A DNA stretch of 44,927 nucleotides, taken from positions 1-44,927 of the forward strand of contig NZ_MDSS02000029.1 in NCBI RefSeq assembly GCF_001758425.2. Reading direction: 5' to 3'. Under the pieces are notes generated by a model. That model had not been told where the DNA came from and did not search any database. It saw nothing but the letters and a program-made list of their open reading frames with translations. The position numbers and the translations under genes were made by a program. The DNA comes from Nesterenkonia sp. PF2B19. GTDB taxonomy: Bacteria; Actinomycetota; Actinomycetes; Actinomycetales; Micrococcaceae. Positions 27,058 to 35,783 of the stretch are shown piece after piece. Positions within the stretch are counted from its first letter, which is position 1. The number at the start of each line of letters is the position of its first letter.

Positions 27058-27977
27058 CCTCCGCGCTTCCGGGCGCCGGCGACCATCGACACGTCGAGGG
27101 CCTCCACATGGCTGGCCCAGGTGCTCTCGGTGAGGAGCCGGTACAGCGCCGCCGGGTCGGGCACGGTCACATCGGCCATGAGCTGGCAGCTCCCGGCGAC
27201 GACGGCCACGTATCGGGCGCTCCGTTCGGCCGCCACGGCGGTGGCCACCTGGTGGATCCGGTGCGGCGCCACGCGCATCCACAGGAGGGCTTCGGTGTGC
27301 AGCCCGGCTTCCGCCGGCTCCACCAGGGCGCGGATGCTGACCTGGTTCTTCTCCTGGAGGAGGTCCAGACGCCGGCGGACCGTGGACTCGGAGACTCCCG
27401 CGCGGCGGGCCATCTCGTCCAGGCTCATCCGGGCGTCGCCCTCCAGTGCGTCGATGATCGCCAGGTCCACCGGCGAGTCGGGCTCCGGGGTCTCGCTTTC
27501 GGGGAACGTCTCCGAGGGGCCGCGGGTCAGCGCTCGGGACTCGGCCTCGGTCAGGACTCCCAGCCGCCACCCGCGGATGGTGCGGAAGTACCTCAGGATG
27601 GGCAGCGTCTCGGCCCGCGCGAGCCCCGGCGTGATGGAGGCGTCCAGGGAGTACGCCGGTGAGCGGGGGCGCCGGTGGATCTCGGCGACGACGTCGAAGG
27701 CGCCGGAGAGCACATAGGTGAAGGTCGAGTCGGGACGAAGGGCCAGGGCTTCAGCGGCGGTGAGTCGGGCGCCGGGGTGGCAGATGCCGCGGACCAAGGT
27801 GCTCGACCCCTCGTGACGGACCCCGGCGACCACGACGCCGCGCGACTCCAGCAGCGCAGTGCCCCGGCGGGTGATGAGCCGTTCGTGCTCGCCCAGGACC
27901 CGGGCGATGCGTCGCCAGCTGGCCCGCGGGTCGATCTGCAGGGCCTCGGCGATGCGTCGCTCCAGGTCATCGAGCAC
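27003..27977 (-). CDS. Two-module Lrp/AsnC-type transcriptional regulator
   Basis: GTG at 27977 has GGAGGAGGAG six bases upstream, which decides the start over longer frames to 28181. The 324-residue protein holds two Lrp-like halves: a first helix-turn-helix (LDDLERRIAEALQIDPRASWRRIARVLG) with its effector-binding-like region, then from about residue 185 a second HTH (IIDALEGDARMSLDEMARRAGVSESTVRRRLDLL) and an AsnC-type domain. Such fused regulators respond to small ligands. It converges on and overlaps the amidase, making it the natural candidate to control the amidase and the DUF5058 operon. Confidence 0.85.
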   Translation of the reverse strand: MLDDLERRIAEALQIDPRASWRRIARVLGEHERLITRRGTALLESRGVVVAGVRHEGSSTLVRGICHPGARLTAAEALALRPDSTFTYVLSGAFDVVAEIHRRPRSPAYSLDASITPGLARAETLPILRYFRTIRGWRLGVLTEAESRALTRGPSETFPESETPEPDSPVDLAIIDALEGDARMSLDEMARRAGVSESTVRRRLDLLQEKNQVSIRALVEPAEAGLHTEALLWMRVAPHRIHQVATAVAAERSARYVAVVAGSCQLMADVTVPDPAALYRLLTESTWASHVEALDVSMVAGARKRGGQLLSMPGATEDQPVARS

Positions 27978-27996
27978 AGGCGCTCCTCCTCCGCGG

Positions 27997-28010
27997 CGGC
28001 CGATCGGCCG
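27997..28010. promoter_or_regulatory. 14-bp perfect palindrome upstream of the Lrp-like gene
   Basis: CGGCCGATCGGCCG lies about 20 bases upstream of the regulator's GTG, in the 154-bp spacer shared with the divergent HTH gene. It may be an operator, but short palindromes in GC-rich DNA arise easily. Confidence 0.3.
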
Positions 28011-28131
28011 TCCCATCGATGTCAGAGTCGAGCGTACCTCCCGTGGTGCTGACCCTGTGACGAGGATCTCCCTGACGCTCCGGTAACGTGGCCCGGGAGC
28101 TCGCCGAGGGGAACGGAGAGGAGCGCGCCTC

Positions 28132-29150
28132 ATGGACACTGCCGCACCGGCCACGCCAGAATCCAGCATGTCGCCCAGCACGTCGCCCAGCCAGTCCCCG
28201 GCCGTGGCCTCGACGATGGACGCTCACCAGCTGCATCGGCTGGGCCTCTCCGGGGAGGCGGCGGAGGCCTATCTGACGCTGCTCGCTCAGGGGAGCCGCC
28301 GGGTCATCCCGCCGGAACCCGTGCGCGCCGAACTGGCGGCGGCAGGGCTGCTGGGGGAGTCGGGGGACGACGGCGTCTGGCTGCTCAACGATCCGCGCCA
28401 GGTCCTGCGGGCAGTGGCTCGAAGGCACCGCCGTCAGGCGGAGGCAGTGCTGCACCTGGAGCACCAGCTCGGCTCCCTGTGGGACCGACCCACCGAGTCC
28501 GGCACGGAGATCGTGGAGGTCCTGCACGGCCGCAGTGCGGTGACGCAGGTGGCGGACTCCTCGCAGCTGGCGGTCCGGCATGAGGTGCGTTCCCTGGACC
28601 GTGGACCCTACTCGCCCTCGACGGCGGGGGAGATGTGTCCCATCCAGCGGCAGATGCTGCCCCGCGGGATCCGGTATCGGACCGTGTACGGCGAGGACGC
28701 CGCCGCGGCCCCGGACATCCGACGGGCGATCGGGGAGTCCGTGGATCTGGGGGAGGAGGCCCGAGTGCATGCCGCAGTGCCGATGCGCCTGCGCCTCATG
28801 GACGACGATCTCGGGCTCATCGTGCTCAACGAGGAGGAGCGGGTCACCGGTGTGGTGGTCCACCCCTCGCCTCTGCTGGACGCACTGATCGGGCTCTTCG
28901 ACTCGATCTGGCGACGTCGGTGCCCCTCGGGGTGGCCGACGACATCCCGCATCTGGACGACGTCGACGGTCAGACCCGGCAGCTGCTGCGGCTGATGGCC
29001 TCCGGACTGACCGATGAACATATGGCCCGGGAGCTGGGGATCAGCCGGCGGACGCTCTCCCGCAGGGTCCAGGACCTCCTGGAGCGCACCGGGGCGCGGA
29101 CCCGCTTCCAGCTGGGGGTGCAGGCCGCGCGTCGCGGCTGGCTGGTCTGA
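28132..29150 (+). CDS. TrmB-like/LuxR-type transcriptional regulator, frameshifted near 28913
   Basis: ATG at 28132 follows GGAGAGG. After ~30 Ser/Pro-rich residues, LHRLGLSGEAAEAYLTLLAQG resembles the N-terminal winged-helix region of TrmB-like proteins, and the middle (residues 100-240) resembles their ligand or phospholipase-D-like region. Near 28913 one G is missing; restoring it joins LFDSIW to ATSVPLGVADD and leads to a C-terminal LuxR HTH (LLRLMASGLTDEHMARELGISRRTLSRRVQDLL). The repaired protein has 339 residues. This combination is known from Streptomyces-type regulators. It diverges from the Lrp-like gene. Confidence 0.75.
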
Positions 29151-29231
29151 GCCCTGCCTGACCTCTCCCTGAGGACCTGAGTTCGCGGGGCCCGACGTCG
29201 GCCGCCCCGGTGTGGAGCGGTCAGACGCGGG

Positions 29232-29266
29232 CGAGCCCCTCCCCGCCGACGGCGGGAAGGGGCTCG
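29232..29266. terminator. Hairpin between convergent HTH and peptidase genes
   Basis: CGAGCCCCTCCCCGCC and its complement pair over 16 bp with one mismatch around a three-base loop. It lies 81 bases after the regulator stop and 18 bases after the peptidase stop on the other strand, so it can act in both directions. Confidence 0.8.
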
Positions 29267-29284
29267 ACGCGAGGGGTCACCGGG

Positions 29285-31067
29285 TCACTGGCCGTGGTGC
29301 TGCTCCAGCAGCATCTCGCGGACCATCCGGTTGGCCTCCTTGACCGCGTCGGTGCGCATCTTGACCTTCACCGACTGCTGGGCCTCATGGATGTCCCCGC
29401 CGACCTGGTATGCCTGGTCCTCGCCGGGCAGCGGAAGCGCCCCGCAGACCACGTTCTGAGGCATGGTGCCCTCCAGGAAGAAGGCCTCCACCGGGTCGTC
29501 CACGCAGGTGGTGCCATAGGGGAAGATCCCGTGGGTCCCCTCGTTGTTCACGCTGATCAGCGTGGTGTTGGGCATGATCTTCGCCGAGCGCTCACCGGCC
29601 TCGTAGGGGGTGGCGGCGTCGAACTCGGCCTGGAGGATCAGCGTGTCCGGGTGGGTGCGCTGATGCGGCTTCGGCTTCTCAGTGACCGCCGGCCAGTGGG
29701 CGCACAGCGGGGCGCCCATGAGCGGGCCGATGTAGGGAGCCTTGTTGTTCAGGTCCGCCACCCAGGCGTTCCAATAGCCTTGGGACTGGTTCCACTGGCC
29801 GTCCTGGCACCGGATCGCGTTGAACGTTCCGGAGAACGCGACGGTCTCCCCGGTCACGGCGGCCTGTTCGACCTCGACCAGGCGCTGGACCTCCTCGCGG
29901 GCCTTCTCGAAGAGCTGGGCCTGCACGACGGAGGCCTCTGCCTCGTCGACGGCCACACCGCCGGAGGAGGCGATGAAGTCCTCCAGCTGCGCGGAGAGCT
30001 CCTCGGCGCCGTCGGCCTCCGGGGCGTCGAGCGCGATGAACGTGGCGATCGCGTCTGCCGCACCAGGGTATCCGGCGGTGGAGTACATGGCCGGGATGAC
30101 GATCTGCGCGGTGATCAGCGCACCCAGCGGGTCACGGGTGCCGCCGGCGTTCTCCCAGGCGCGGCGGATCTCCATCGGGTCCTCGCCGAGCTGGTAGGTG
30201 TCGTGGTTGCGGGCCATGTAGGGCAGCAGCATGTCCTGGAACTGCCGGTCCCGGCTGCGCGGCTGCAGGTCCCAGGTCTCCTGCAGGGACTTCCGGGTCA
30301 GGTCCGTGGCGGAGTCGAGCAGGAACCTGTGGGAGTGGCTGGGGAAGAGCGTCTGGTACCAACTGCCCAGCCAGGTGCCGTACGAGTAGCCCACGTAGCT
30401 GATCTGGTCCTCACCGAGCAGGGCTCGGATGAAGTCCATGTCATAGGCGGTCTGCTCGGTGGTGATGAACGGGGTCAGCGGATTCTCCAGGCAGCCGTCC
30501 ACTGCGGCGGCGGAGTCCTCCCAGGCGTCATGGGAGGCGTCCGGCTGATACTCGCAGATGAGCTGTGTGGATTCGCCGACTCCGCGCGGGTCGAAGCCGA
30601 CGAAGTTGAACTGCTCGGCCAGCTCGGGTGAGCGCATGGCCATCGCGGCTCCCCAGGGCAGGCCCGAGCCGCCGGGTCCGCCCGGGTTGACGAGGGCGAT
30701 TCCCTGGGAGAGGTCGGGGTCGGCGGTGTCGGTGACCGACACGCGAACGGTCAGCGTCTCGCCGTCGGTGGGGTCGTGCCAGTCGCGGGGGACGGTGACG
30801 TCGGCGCAGGCGAGTCCCTCGATCTCCTGCAGTGCGGCCTCCGTCTCGGGGGCGACGCTGGGGAACGTGCAGTCTTCCCACTCGAGGTCCTGGTCGAGAA
30901 GATGGGCGCCCAGCTCTCCGGCGTCGGGGGTGGGCGGCGTGGGGGGATGCGGGGACGACGACGTCGCCGGCACCGGGTGCGGCGCTCGCCGCGGGGGCGA
31001 GGGTCAGAGTCAGCGCACCCGCGGCGAGCATCGCCGCCGCACGGGTGGTCATGGATGGAGTGATCAC
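29285..31067 (-). CDS. Exported tripeptidyl-aminopeptidase-like alpha/beta hydrolase, frameshifted near 30954
   Basis: An S33-type serine hydrolase related to Streptomyces tripeptidyl aminopeptidases. GTG at 31067, with AGGAGA eight bases upstream, begins a signal peptide (TTRAAAMLAAGALTLTLAPA, cleavage near ASAAP). One extra base in the six-G run (plus strand 30951-30956) breaks the frame; without it the protein has 593 residues. Catalytic features: oxyanion loop NPGGPGGSG, nucleophile elbow GYSYGTW, acid in LQAEFDAATPYEAG and His in NNEGTHGIF. A C-terminal TAP-like domain follows. Probably a secreted peptidase feeding amino acids to the cell. Confidence 0.88.
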
Positions 31068-31471
31068 AGATGTTCTCCTGGTCGAGTGACAGGTGATCAC
31101 CATGCTCTGCGCCGCACGTCTCGTTGAGAAGAGGAACAGTGTGGCGTACATGTGCCATGACGCGGATCCGCCACCACGACTGACGGTGGCCGACTCCGCC
31201 GGGGCTCCGCCACCCGAGAGGTGTGCTCGGGGGTGGTGCGCTTCAGTCGCTGACCTGCGTCGCTGGAAAGAATCCTGACAAAACCTTGAATCCTCCTGAA
31301 CGCTTCGCTACTGTCACAGGAGTCTCCGTCGTCTGAGAGGTGGGGCGACGCATGGAGGCGCCTCGGTGTCCTGCGCCCAGGGCGCGGCGGCCTGCGGGCC
31401 ACGCCGAGCAGCATCAGCAACCAGATGAACAGGCCTGCCGTCATGCGTGCGGGCCGAGACATGAGGGGTTC
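31068..31471. other. 404-bp divergent control region
   Basis: Between the peptidase start and the wall-protein start. It holds the promoter candidate at 31286-31314 and a leader of about 150 bases. Open frames here look non-coding. I see no repeats or RNA gene. Confidence 0.5.
31286..31314 (+). promoter_or_regulatory. Promoter candidate for the wall-anchored protein
   Basis: TTGAAT, exactly 17 bases, TACTGT. It lies in the unusually AT-rich part of the spacer and would start transcription near 31321, about 150 bases before the ATG. Confidence 0.55.
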
Positions 31472-33310
31472 ATGACCGAGGAACTGACCACGAAGAAGGG
31501 GCGACTGGCCGCGGCGCTGATCGCTGGCCCGGCGGTGACCGCCGGCATGCTGGGACTGGGCATGGCGCCCGTCTCCGCGGACACCGAGCAGGAGCCGGAC
31601 TCGGCAGAGGTCGTCGAGGAGACTCAGGACGAGACCGTCGACGACGGCCAGGACGCGACCGAGGGTGGGGACCAGGACGCCGCAGACGGCGACGAACCGG
31701 TCTCCGACGAGGACGACGCTGACTCTGAGGGGGACGAGCCCGTCTCCGAGGAGGAGGGTGCGGGCTCCGAAGAGGGTGACGGTGAGGACGCGGACGCTGA
31801 GGACGCGGACGCTGAAGATGCCGGCGAGCTGCCGACCATCACGGTCGGACCGCGTGACGTGACCGGCCAGGAGGACGAGTTCTTCCAGGTCACGGCTGAC
31901 CCTGCGCCCGTGCACGTGATCGATGAGGACGGAGAGCTCGAGGTCATCGGCTACGTCGCCCAGGGCGGCGTGCTGCAGCACTCCTCGGGTGACCTCGACG
32001 CGGATGACGACTGGTCCAGGATCTCCTCCTCTGACGGCATCTTCGCCGAGCACTTCGGGGTAGGAGTCGTGTACTTCTCTCCCTCGGACGTCGCCGCTGT
32101 CGCCGACGGTGCACCCGATGAGGACGCTCCTGAGACGGACGTGCCGGACGCCGATGTGCCGGTCCTGGAGTTCCCGCCGCGCGATGCCTCTGACTACCAG
32201 GACGAGGTCGTCCTCGTCGTCACGGAGCGGGCTCCGGTCTTCGAGACTGGCGGGGAGTGGGGTGAACCGATCGCCTACATCGCGGAGGGTTCGATCGTCC
32301 GCTTCACCGGCGACCTCGAGCGGGTCGACGAGGCCGGAGGGTTCGTCACCCTCACCGACGACCTCTTCGAGCGCGAGCTCGGTGTGGAGTCTGTCTCGAT
32401 CCGCACCGACCACATCACCTCCGTCGACGATGACAGCGCGGTCTCCGACGGCCCGCGGCCGACGCCGACGGAATCGGAGGCACCCACCGTCGATCTGGAC
32501 GACCCGGAGTATGACGGCGACCTGTGGAACCTTGCGGTGGTCACGGACCGCGCACCCGTCTATGGCTCCTACACCGAGGGGCTCAACGACGAGGTGCTGG
32601 CCTACATCCCGGCCGGGACGCTGATCCGCTTTGCTCATGCCGACTCGCCGGAGGATGTGGGTGAGGGACGGAACCCCGACCTCATCGGGCAGCGGATCAT
32701 GGTCGAGAGCCCTGAGCTCGCGGATGCTCTCGACACCACCGACTTCTTCCTCTTCTATGTCCCCACCGACTTCCTGCGCAACGCGAACGACGAGGACGTC
32801 GAGATCTATGACGAGGACGATGAGGACGAAGGTGAGGTCACCCCGCCGGACGAGGATGAGTCCCCGTCGGATGGCGACGAGTCGACCCCGTCGGATGAGG
32901 ATGACTCGGCGTCGTCCGAGGATGAGGGAGACGAGGAGTCTGCCTCCGAGGATGACGGTGACGAGCCTGTCGCCGAGGACGAGTCCACCTCTGACGCGGA
33001 GGAGGGCGTCTCCGAGGAGGATGACGACGACGATGCCGCCGAGGACACCGCTGCCGGCATCGACGTCGAACTCTCCGATGAGGGCGTGACGGTCACCGTC
33101 GAGGACTCCACGGAGGAGGAGGTCGTCTCGACGGCTGACACGAAGACCGAGGCGAAGACCGAGGCCCCGGCCGAGTCCTCCGGCGAGAAGCTGGCGGAGA
33201 CCGGCGTCGAGGCCCGCACCGCCGGGACGATCGCCGGGGCCTTCCTGGCACTGGGTGCCGCGCTCATGGCGTTCGCCCACCGGGCACGCCTGGTGCGTCG
33301 CCGCGGCTGA
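31472..33310 (+). CDS. Wall-anchored acidic protein with three SH3-like repeats and LAETG sorting signal
   Basis: 612 residues. ATG at 31472 follows GAGGGG. A signal peptide spans residues 1-36 (cleavage near VSA-DT). Asp/Glu-rich linkers (about 37-120 and 439-565) surround three homologous modules at about 125-212, 231-320 and 339-438. Each starts with a VT..APV strand and continues with a GYVAQGGVL-, AYIAEGSIV- or AYIPAGTLI-like strand, a pattern of bacterial SH3 domains. The C-terminus has LAETG at 574-578, a membrane helix and RRRG, the signal for class E sortases that use LAxTG. Surface display is firm; the ligand is unknown. Confidence 0.85.
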   Translation: MTEELTTKKGRLAAALIAGPAVTAGMLGLGMAPVSADTEQEPDSAEVVEETQDETVDDGQDATEGGDQDAADGDEPVSDEDDADSEGDEPVSEEEGAGSEEGDGEDADAEDADAEDAGELPTITVGPRDVTGQEDEFFQVTADPAPVHVIDEDGELEVIGYVAQGGVLQHSSGDLDADDDWSRISSSDGIFAEHFGVGVVYFSPSDVAAVADGAPDEDAPETDVPDADVPVLEFPPRDASDYQDEVVLVVTERAPVFETGGEWGEPIAYIAEGSIVRFTGDLERVDEAGGFVTLTDDLFERELGVESVSIRTDHITSVDDDSAVSDGPRPTPTESEAPTVDLDDPEYDGDLWNLAVVTDRAPVYGSYTEGLNDEVLAYIPAGTLIRFAHADSPEDVGEGRNPDLIGQRIMVESPELADALDTTDFFLFYVPTDFLRNANDEDVEIYDEDDEDEGEVTPPDEDESPSDGDESTPSDEDDSASSEDEGDEESASEDDGDEPVAEDESTSDAEEGVSEEDDDDDAAEDTAAGIDVELSDEGVTVTVEDSTEEEVVSTADTKTEAKTEAPAESSGEKLAETGVEARTAGTIAGAFLALGAALMAFAHRARLVRRRG

Positions 33311-33330
33311 GCGCCTGCCGCCCACCTGCT

Positions 33331-33370
33331 GAGGAGCGGTCCCTCTCCCGACGGAGAGGGACCGCTCCTC
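33331..33370 (+). terminator. Perfect 18-bp terminator stem after the wall-protein gene
   Basis: GAGGAGCGGTCCCTCTCC, loop CGAC, then the exact complement. It starts 20 bases after the stop codon and 28 bases before the rplJ promoter, insulating the ribosomal operon from the island upstream. Confidence 0.9.
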
Positions 33371-33397
33371 GCGCGTGCGGCGCCGTCGGGGCCCGTT

Positions 33398-33426
33398 TTG
33401 CTCCGGCGCCGTCGGCTGTGTAATAT
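33398..33426 (+). promoter_or_regulatory. Strong sigma-70-type promoter of rplJ-rplL
   Basis: TTGCTC, 17 bases, TAATAT: a near-consensus -10 at the ideal spacing. It drives rplJ-rplL independently of rplK-rplA and predicts a leader of about 275 bases. Confidence 0.75.
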
Positions 33427-33655
33427 GAGCGCTGACCAAAGACCGCCGGTCGTTGTCGTCGTGTGGAGAGCAGTGGCGCTGAGCTCCACGGTCGTCGAGC
33501 AGCATGCTCGATGTGCGGCGCAACTGTAAAGACCCTTCCGGGCGACCTGCGCAGGTGCACCTCGAGCCGATCTCCCCATCGGGAGGCCCGTGTTCTCACG
33601 GCGTCTCTGCTGGGAGTCATCCGAGCCCCGTGCCTGCGCACCGGGGCTTTTTTCA
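33427..33655 (+). promoter_or_regulatory. L10-type leader with attenuator hairpin before rplJ
   Basis: The long leader contains CCAAAGACCGCCGGTCG and TGTAAAGACCC elements that resemble L10-leader motifs. At 33624-33653 a stem AGCCCCG...CGGGGCT is followed by six T residues, a clear intrinsic terminator upstream of the ribosome site. The layout fits autogenous control in which excess L10(L12)4 favours termination. The L10 identity is by analogy; the hairpin and T-run are visible. Confidence 0.6.
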
Positions 33656-33708
33656 TGCCCTGGACCTCTGGAAGGACCTGGCCGGCTCGATTGATCGGAA
33701 GGAGTGCC

Positions 33709-34230
33709 ATGGCGAATCCTGAGAAGGCTGCCGCCGTTGCCGAGCTCGCGGAGCAGTTCCGCAGCTCCAACGCCGCAGTGCTCACGGAATACCGCGGCCT
33801 CTCCGTGGGCCAGCTGCAGACTCTGCGGCGGTCCGTGCGGGAGAACGCGAACTACGCCGTGGTGAAGAACACGCTCACCGAGATCGCGGCCAAGGAAGCC
33901 GGCGTCGACGCCTTTGAGGGCAAGATGTCCGGTCCGTCCGCGATCGCCTTCGTCCACGGGGACCCCGTGGACGTGGCCAAGGCGCTGCGTGACTTTGCCA
34001 AGGACAACCCTCAGCTCATCGTCAAGGGCGGCTACATGGATGGCGCCGCTCTCGATGAGGAGGGTGTGAAGAAGCTCGCGGATCTTGAATCCCGTGAGGT
34101 TCTGCTCGGCAAGCTGGCCGGGGCGCTCATCGGCGCCCAGACCAAGGCTGCTGCCACCTTCCAGGCCCCGATCTCCAAGATCGCACGGGCAGCCGACGCG
34201 CTGCGGGCCAAGCAGGAAGAGGCCGCCTGA
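33709..34230 (+). CDS. rplJ: 50S ribosomal protein L10
   Basis: L10 anchors the L7/L12 stalk to the ribosome. 173 residues: [39 protein letters not shown] and [18 protein letters not shown] are the conserved RNA-binding part, and the C-terminal helix ([19 protein letters not shown]) binds L12 dimers. GGAAGGAG lies seven bases before the ATG. The frame is intact. It is preceded by its own promoter and leader rather than by rplA. Confidence 0.97.
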   Translation: MANPEKAAAVAELAEQFRSSNAAVLTEYRGLSVGQLQTLRRSVRENANYAVVKNTLTEIAAKEAGVDAFEGKMSGPSAIAFVHGDPVDVAKALRDFAKDNPQLIVKGGYMDGAALDEEGVKKLADLESREVLLGKLAGALIGAQTKAAATFQAPISKIARAADALRAKQEEAA

Positions 34231-34379
34231 GCCGAGTGACACGACGGTGAGGTCCCGGAGGCGTACCGGGGGCCTTGCCACATCGCTCCGCAGGAGCGGT
34301 GGTGACCACCAAGATCCGCATGTGTCGACGTCGTCGGACCGACGGCGCGGCACGCCAAGACAGAGAAGGAGCGCCAACC

Positions 34380-34769
34380 ATGGCGAAGCTGAGCAACGAC
34401 GAGCTGATCGAGCAGTTCAAGGAGATGTCCCTCATCGAGCTCTCCGAGTTCGTGAAGCAGTTCGAGGAGACCTTTGACGTGACCGCCGCCGCTCCGGTGG
34501 CCGTCGCCGGTGCGGCCCCGGCCGCCGGTGGTGGCGAGGGCGAGGCTGCTGAGGAGCAGACCGAGTTCGACGTCATCCTCGAGGCCGCTGGCGACAAGAA
34601 GATCGGCGTCATCAAGGAGGTGCGCGGTCTCACCTCCCTCGGCCTGAAGGAGGCCAAGGAGCTGGTCGACGGCGCCCCCAAGGCTGTCGTCGAGGGTGTC
34701 GACAAGGAGGCCGCTGAGAAGGCCAAGGAGGCCCTGGAGGGCGCCGGCGCCACCGTCACCCTCAAGTGA
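34380..34769 (+). CDS. rplL: 50S ribosomal protein L7/L12
   Basis: The multi-copy stalk protein that recruits translation GTPases. 129 residues: an N-terminal dimerisation domain ([27 protein letters not shown]), an Ala/Gly/Pro hinge, and the C-terminal domain with [21 protein letters not shown] and [21 protein letters not shown] lies upstream of the ATG. It follows rplJ after 149 bases and ends before a strong terminator. Confidence 0.97.
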   Translation: MAKLSNDELIEQFKEMSLIELSEFVKQFEETFDVTAAAPVAVAGAAPAAGGGEGEAAEEQTEFDVILEAAGDKKIGVIKEVRGLTSLGLKEAKELVDGAPKAVVEGVDKEAAEKAKEALEGAGATVTLK

Positions 34770-34820
34770 TGGTCGCGGTCTGAGGACCGCTTCTCGCAGG
34801 TCACCTGATCTGCTCATACG

Positions 34821-34867
34821 ACGGATCCCCGGGAGTCAGGCAGCACGCCTGACACCCGGGGATCCGT
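34821..34867 (+). terminator. Terminator after rplL
   Basis: ACGGATCCCCGGG...CCGGGGATCCGT with an inner GTCAGGC/GCCTGAC stem: about 19 bp with a small asymmetric bulge and a five-base loop, 51 bases after the rplL stop. It should end the ribosomal transcript. Confidence 0.88.
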
Positions 34868-34979
34868 CTGTCTGCGGGCGCCGACGCGCTGACGCGGCAC
34901 CGGCACCCTCTCCCCCTGGGGCGGCAGAGGGCAGTAGCATGTGGCTGACGAGGACCGATCGAACGGACAAGGGGGCGCG

Positions 34980-35753
34980 ATGGCGTTGATCAGGACGAAG
35001 CAGGCTCTGGTGGGCGTGCTGGGCATCGGAGCACTGGCGCTGGCTTCCTGCGCGGTGGCCGATGACTCCGAGGGCGAGACCGAGGAGAACGGCGCCGCAC
35101 AGGAGGAGACCGACGGCCAGGACGCCCCAGACGGCGGCTCCGGCGACGACGACGGCGCCGACACCTCCGAGGACGGCGCCGACGACGGTGCCGAAGACGC
35201 TGCCGACGACGGTGCGGAGGAGGAGCCCGAGGAGGACCAGGCCGCGGATGAGCACCTCGATGGGGAGCTCAGCGGGGACCGGGTGGACCCGGACGCCTTC
35301 GAGGTGCCGCTGGACGAGCAGAGCCAGGCCATCGGCGCCCGGGCCTGGCAGTTCGAGACTCCCAGTGGCCGGCACACGTGCAGCCTGGGGCGTTCAGGTC
35401 AGGCCGCGACTCCGGCCGCGGTCTGCTACATGAGTTTCGACGAGGACGTTCAGCCCGAGCCGGACGACCAGGGCCGTGAGCGCCACCCGTCCCTGCTGGA
35501 GTCCGACGTGGGGCTCTACGGCTACGAGGGGCCCGTCTACCCCCAGTTCGAGTCTTCTGAGGTGCCGACGCTGAACTACGGCGAGGTCCTCGAGGTCGAG
35601 GGGCTGGCCTGCACGGTCGGCGAGGACGCCATCACCTGCATCGCCGGGGACAACTGGATGCAGGTCTCCCGCAGCGGCTACGAGTTCTCTGATGACTCTG
35701 AAGAGTCTGATGGGGAGGACACCGGCGCGGAGGACGACGGCGCGGACGCCTGA
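34980..35753 (+). CDS. Lipoprotein with acidic linker and a paired-Cys secreted domain
   Basis: 257 residues. ATG at 34980 follows AAGGGGG; the lipobox ALALASC gives Cys21 as the lipid anchor. Residues 27-95 are almost entirely Asp, Glu, Ala and Gly. The folded part (about 115-235) has WQFETPSGRHTCSL, AVCYM, LNYGEVLEVEGLACTV and ITCIAGDNWMQVSRSGYEF, so four cysteines likely form two disulfides; the pattern resembles actinobacterial DUF6636-like lipoproteins. An acidic tail ends the protein. Anchored on the outer face of the membrane; role unknown. An in-frame upstream GTG at 34941 is less likely. Confidence 0.8.
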   Translation: MALIRTKQALVGVLGIGALALASCAVADDSEGETEENGAAQEETDGQDAPDGGSGDDDGADTSEDGADDGAEDAADDGAEEEPEEDQAADEHLDGELSGDRVDPDAFEVPLDEQSQAIGARAWQFETPSGRHTCSLGRSGQAATPAAVCYMSFDEDVQPEPDDQGRERHPSLLESDVGLYGYEGPVYPQFESSEVPTLNYGEVLEVEGLACTVGEDAITCIAGDNWMQVSRSGYEFSDDSEESDGEDTGAEDDGADA

Positions 35754-35756
35754 CCG

Positions 35757-35783
35757 GGTGGGGCGGTCACCGACCGCCCCACC
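35757..35783. terminator. Perfect 12-bp hairpin shared by two convergent genes
   Basis: GGTGGGGCGGTC, loop ACC, GACCGCCCCACC. It begins four bases after the plus-strand lipoprotein stop and overlaps the stop codon and last codons of the minus-strand gene that ends at 35767. Confidence 0.8.

Noticed and set aside
31097-33523. 808-codon minus-strand frame opposite the wall protein
   Set aside because: It is rich in Val, Leu, Gly, Arg and Asp in the way expected from the complement of Asp/Glu codons. It has no family motif, and the plus strand has signal peptide, repeats and sorting signal.
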